Of a DNA stretch of 64,000 bases, positions 63,597-64,000 are shown piece after piece (positions within the stretch are counted from its first letter, which is position 1; each line of letters begins with the position of its first letter). Source of the DNA: Paraburkholderia sprentiae WSM5005 (lineage in GTDB: Bacteria > Pseudomonadota > Gammaproteobacteria > Burkholderiales > Burkholderiaceae). The stretch lies in NCBI RefSeq assembly GCF_001865575.2, contig NZ_CP017561.2, positions 682,001 to 746,000 of the forward strand. The letters are read 5' to 3'. Under the pieces are notes generated by a model that did not search any database, was not told the DNA's origin, and saw only the letters and a list, made by a program, of their open reading frames with translations. A program made the position numbers and the translations under genes.

Positions 63597-64000
63597 TCAC
63601 TTCATCTGCACCGACCCCGAGACGTTGACGCTTACAGTCGAGGTGCCGCCTTCGAGCGACAGCGGCGAGGTCTTCGCGTCGGCGCCCATTGCGCGCGCGC
63701 TCATCATCATCATCGGACGCGGCATCACGCCGCTGTGGTTCACGTTGACCTCGCGGATCGAATAGCCGCTAAAGCCGAACGCTTGCGAGGACGACGCGGC
63801 CTGCTCGCGAAACGATTTGATCGCCTCGCCGGTGAGCCGCTGCTCGGCCGCGCGCTGCGCTTCTGGCGACAGCGAGAAACGCACGTTGCCCACCTGCATG
63901 ATCGATGCCATCTGCCCCGCGAGCTTCGATGCCGCGGCGAAGTCGCGCGATTCGAGCACGACTTCGGTACGGCCGCGCCACGTCGAGATGCGTCCGTCGC
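63597..64000 (-). CDS. SIMPL-domain (DUF541) periplasmic protein, 5' part outside window
   Basis: The C-terminal 133 residues are present and the frame is open to base 64000 (ISTWRGRTEVVLESRDFAAA, then VGNVRFSLSPEAQRAAEQRL and TGEAIKSFREQAASSSQAFG). FSGYSIREVNVNHSG, then a Met-rich PMMMMSARAMGAD, and a final beta-strand (TSTVSVNVSGSVQMK) fit the SIMPL/DUF541 fold. Such proteins are exported and of unclear role, often in stress or envelope homeostasis. The start and signal peptide are missing because of the window edge. Confidence 0.85.
   Translation of the reverse strand, partial: DGRISTWRGRTEVVLESRDFAAASKLAGQMASIMQVGNVRFSLSPEAQRAAEQRLTGEAIKSFREQAASSSQAFGFSGYSIREVNVNHSGVMPRPMMMMSARAMGADAKTSPLSLEGGTSTVSVNVSGSVQMK

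Noticed and set aside
1..64000. CRISPR arrays, tRNA or rRNA genes
   Set aside because: No regularly spaced repeats and no cloverleaf or rRNA signatures were seen.

Overview
The window is high-GC DNA with gene content and order typical of Burkholderiales, most likely Paraburkholderia or Burkholderia. This rests on gene families recognised by eye: urt/ure nitrogen genes, a cys operon with a one-piece hemoprotein sulfite reductase and a DUF934 protein, lptFG-pepA-holC, and a DUF2486-type protein. No rRNA, tRNA or CRISPR array was seen.

Two parts differ in character. Bases 1 to about 18,790 look accessory. They hold an exported beta-propeller gene broken by a stop codon just after its signal peptide, a mosaic of insertion-sequence remnants, a truncated tyrosine recombinase, a frameshifted TolA-like fragment and degenerate intergenic repeats. 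Among these lie single genes: methyltransferases, a large winged-helix/ATPase regulator, a lipid A acyltransferase-like enzyme, an SDR/AraC pair, a WYL regulator with a VOC protein, and an ECF sigma factor with a small membrane protein and a ferredoxin. From about 18,799 onward the DNA looks like core chromosome with tight operons.

Core layout. (a) 18,799-31,826, minus strand: a nitrogen block that reads urtABCDE (urea ABC importer), two small unknown genes, ureD, a polar amino-acid-type binding protein, then ureABC-ureEFG. A -24/-12 sigma-54 promoter lies upstream of urtA, so urea uptake and hydrolysis are probably induced together under nitrogen limitation. (b) A class-III omega-aminotransferase, then a small toxin/immunity-like pair (33,754-35,066) isolated between two terminators; this is the best candidate for an undescribed system. 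(c) A rhodanese and a PCMT-like methyltransferase. (d) A LacI regulator with a perfect 18-bp operator, a sugar ABC importer, a TIM-barrel isomerase and a Gfo/Idh/MocA dehydrogenase, together a complete catabolic unit for an unidentified sugar or polyol. (e) An orphan ParA, an orphan branched-chain-type binding protein and a CysB-like regulator divergent from the sulfate-assimilation operon (sulfite reductase, DUF934, cysH, cysD, cysN, siroheme methyltransferase), which meets a convergent CbiX/SirB chelatase. (f) lptG-lptF divergent from pepA-holC-DUF2486. (g) A cytochrome c, ilvD, a LysR regulator, lgt and the start-less end of a SIMPL-domain gene.

The other notable signal is a promoter, hairpin and terminator unit at 14,431-14,611 that could be a small RNA or an attenuated leader for a DUF2917 gene. 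All names come from motif recognition without database searches.
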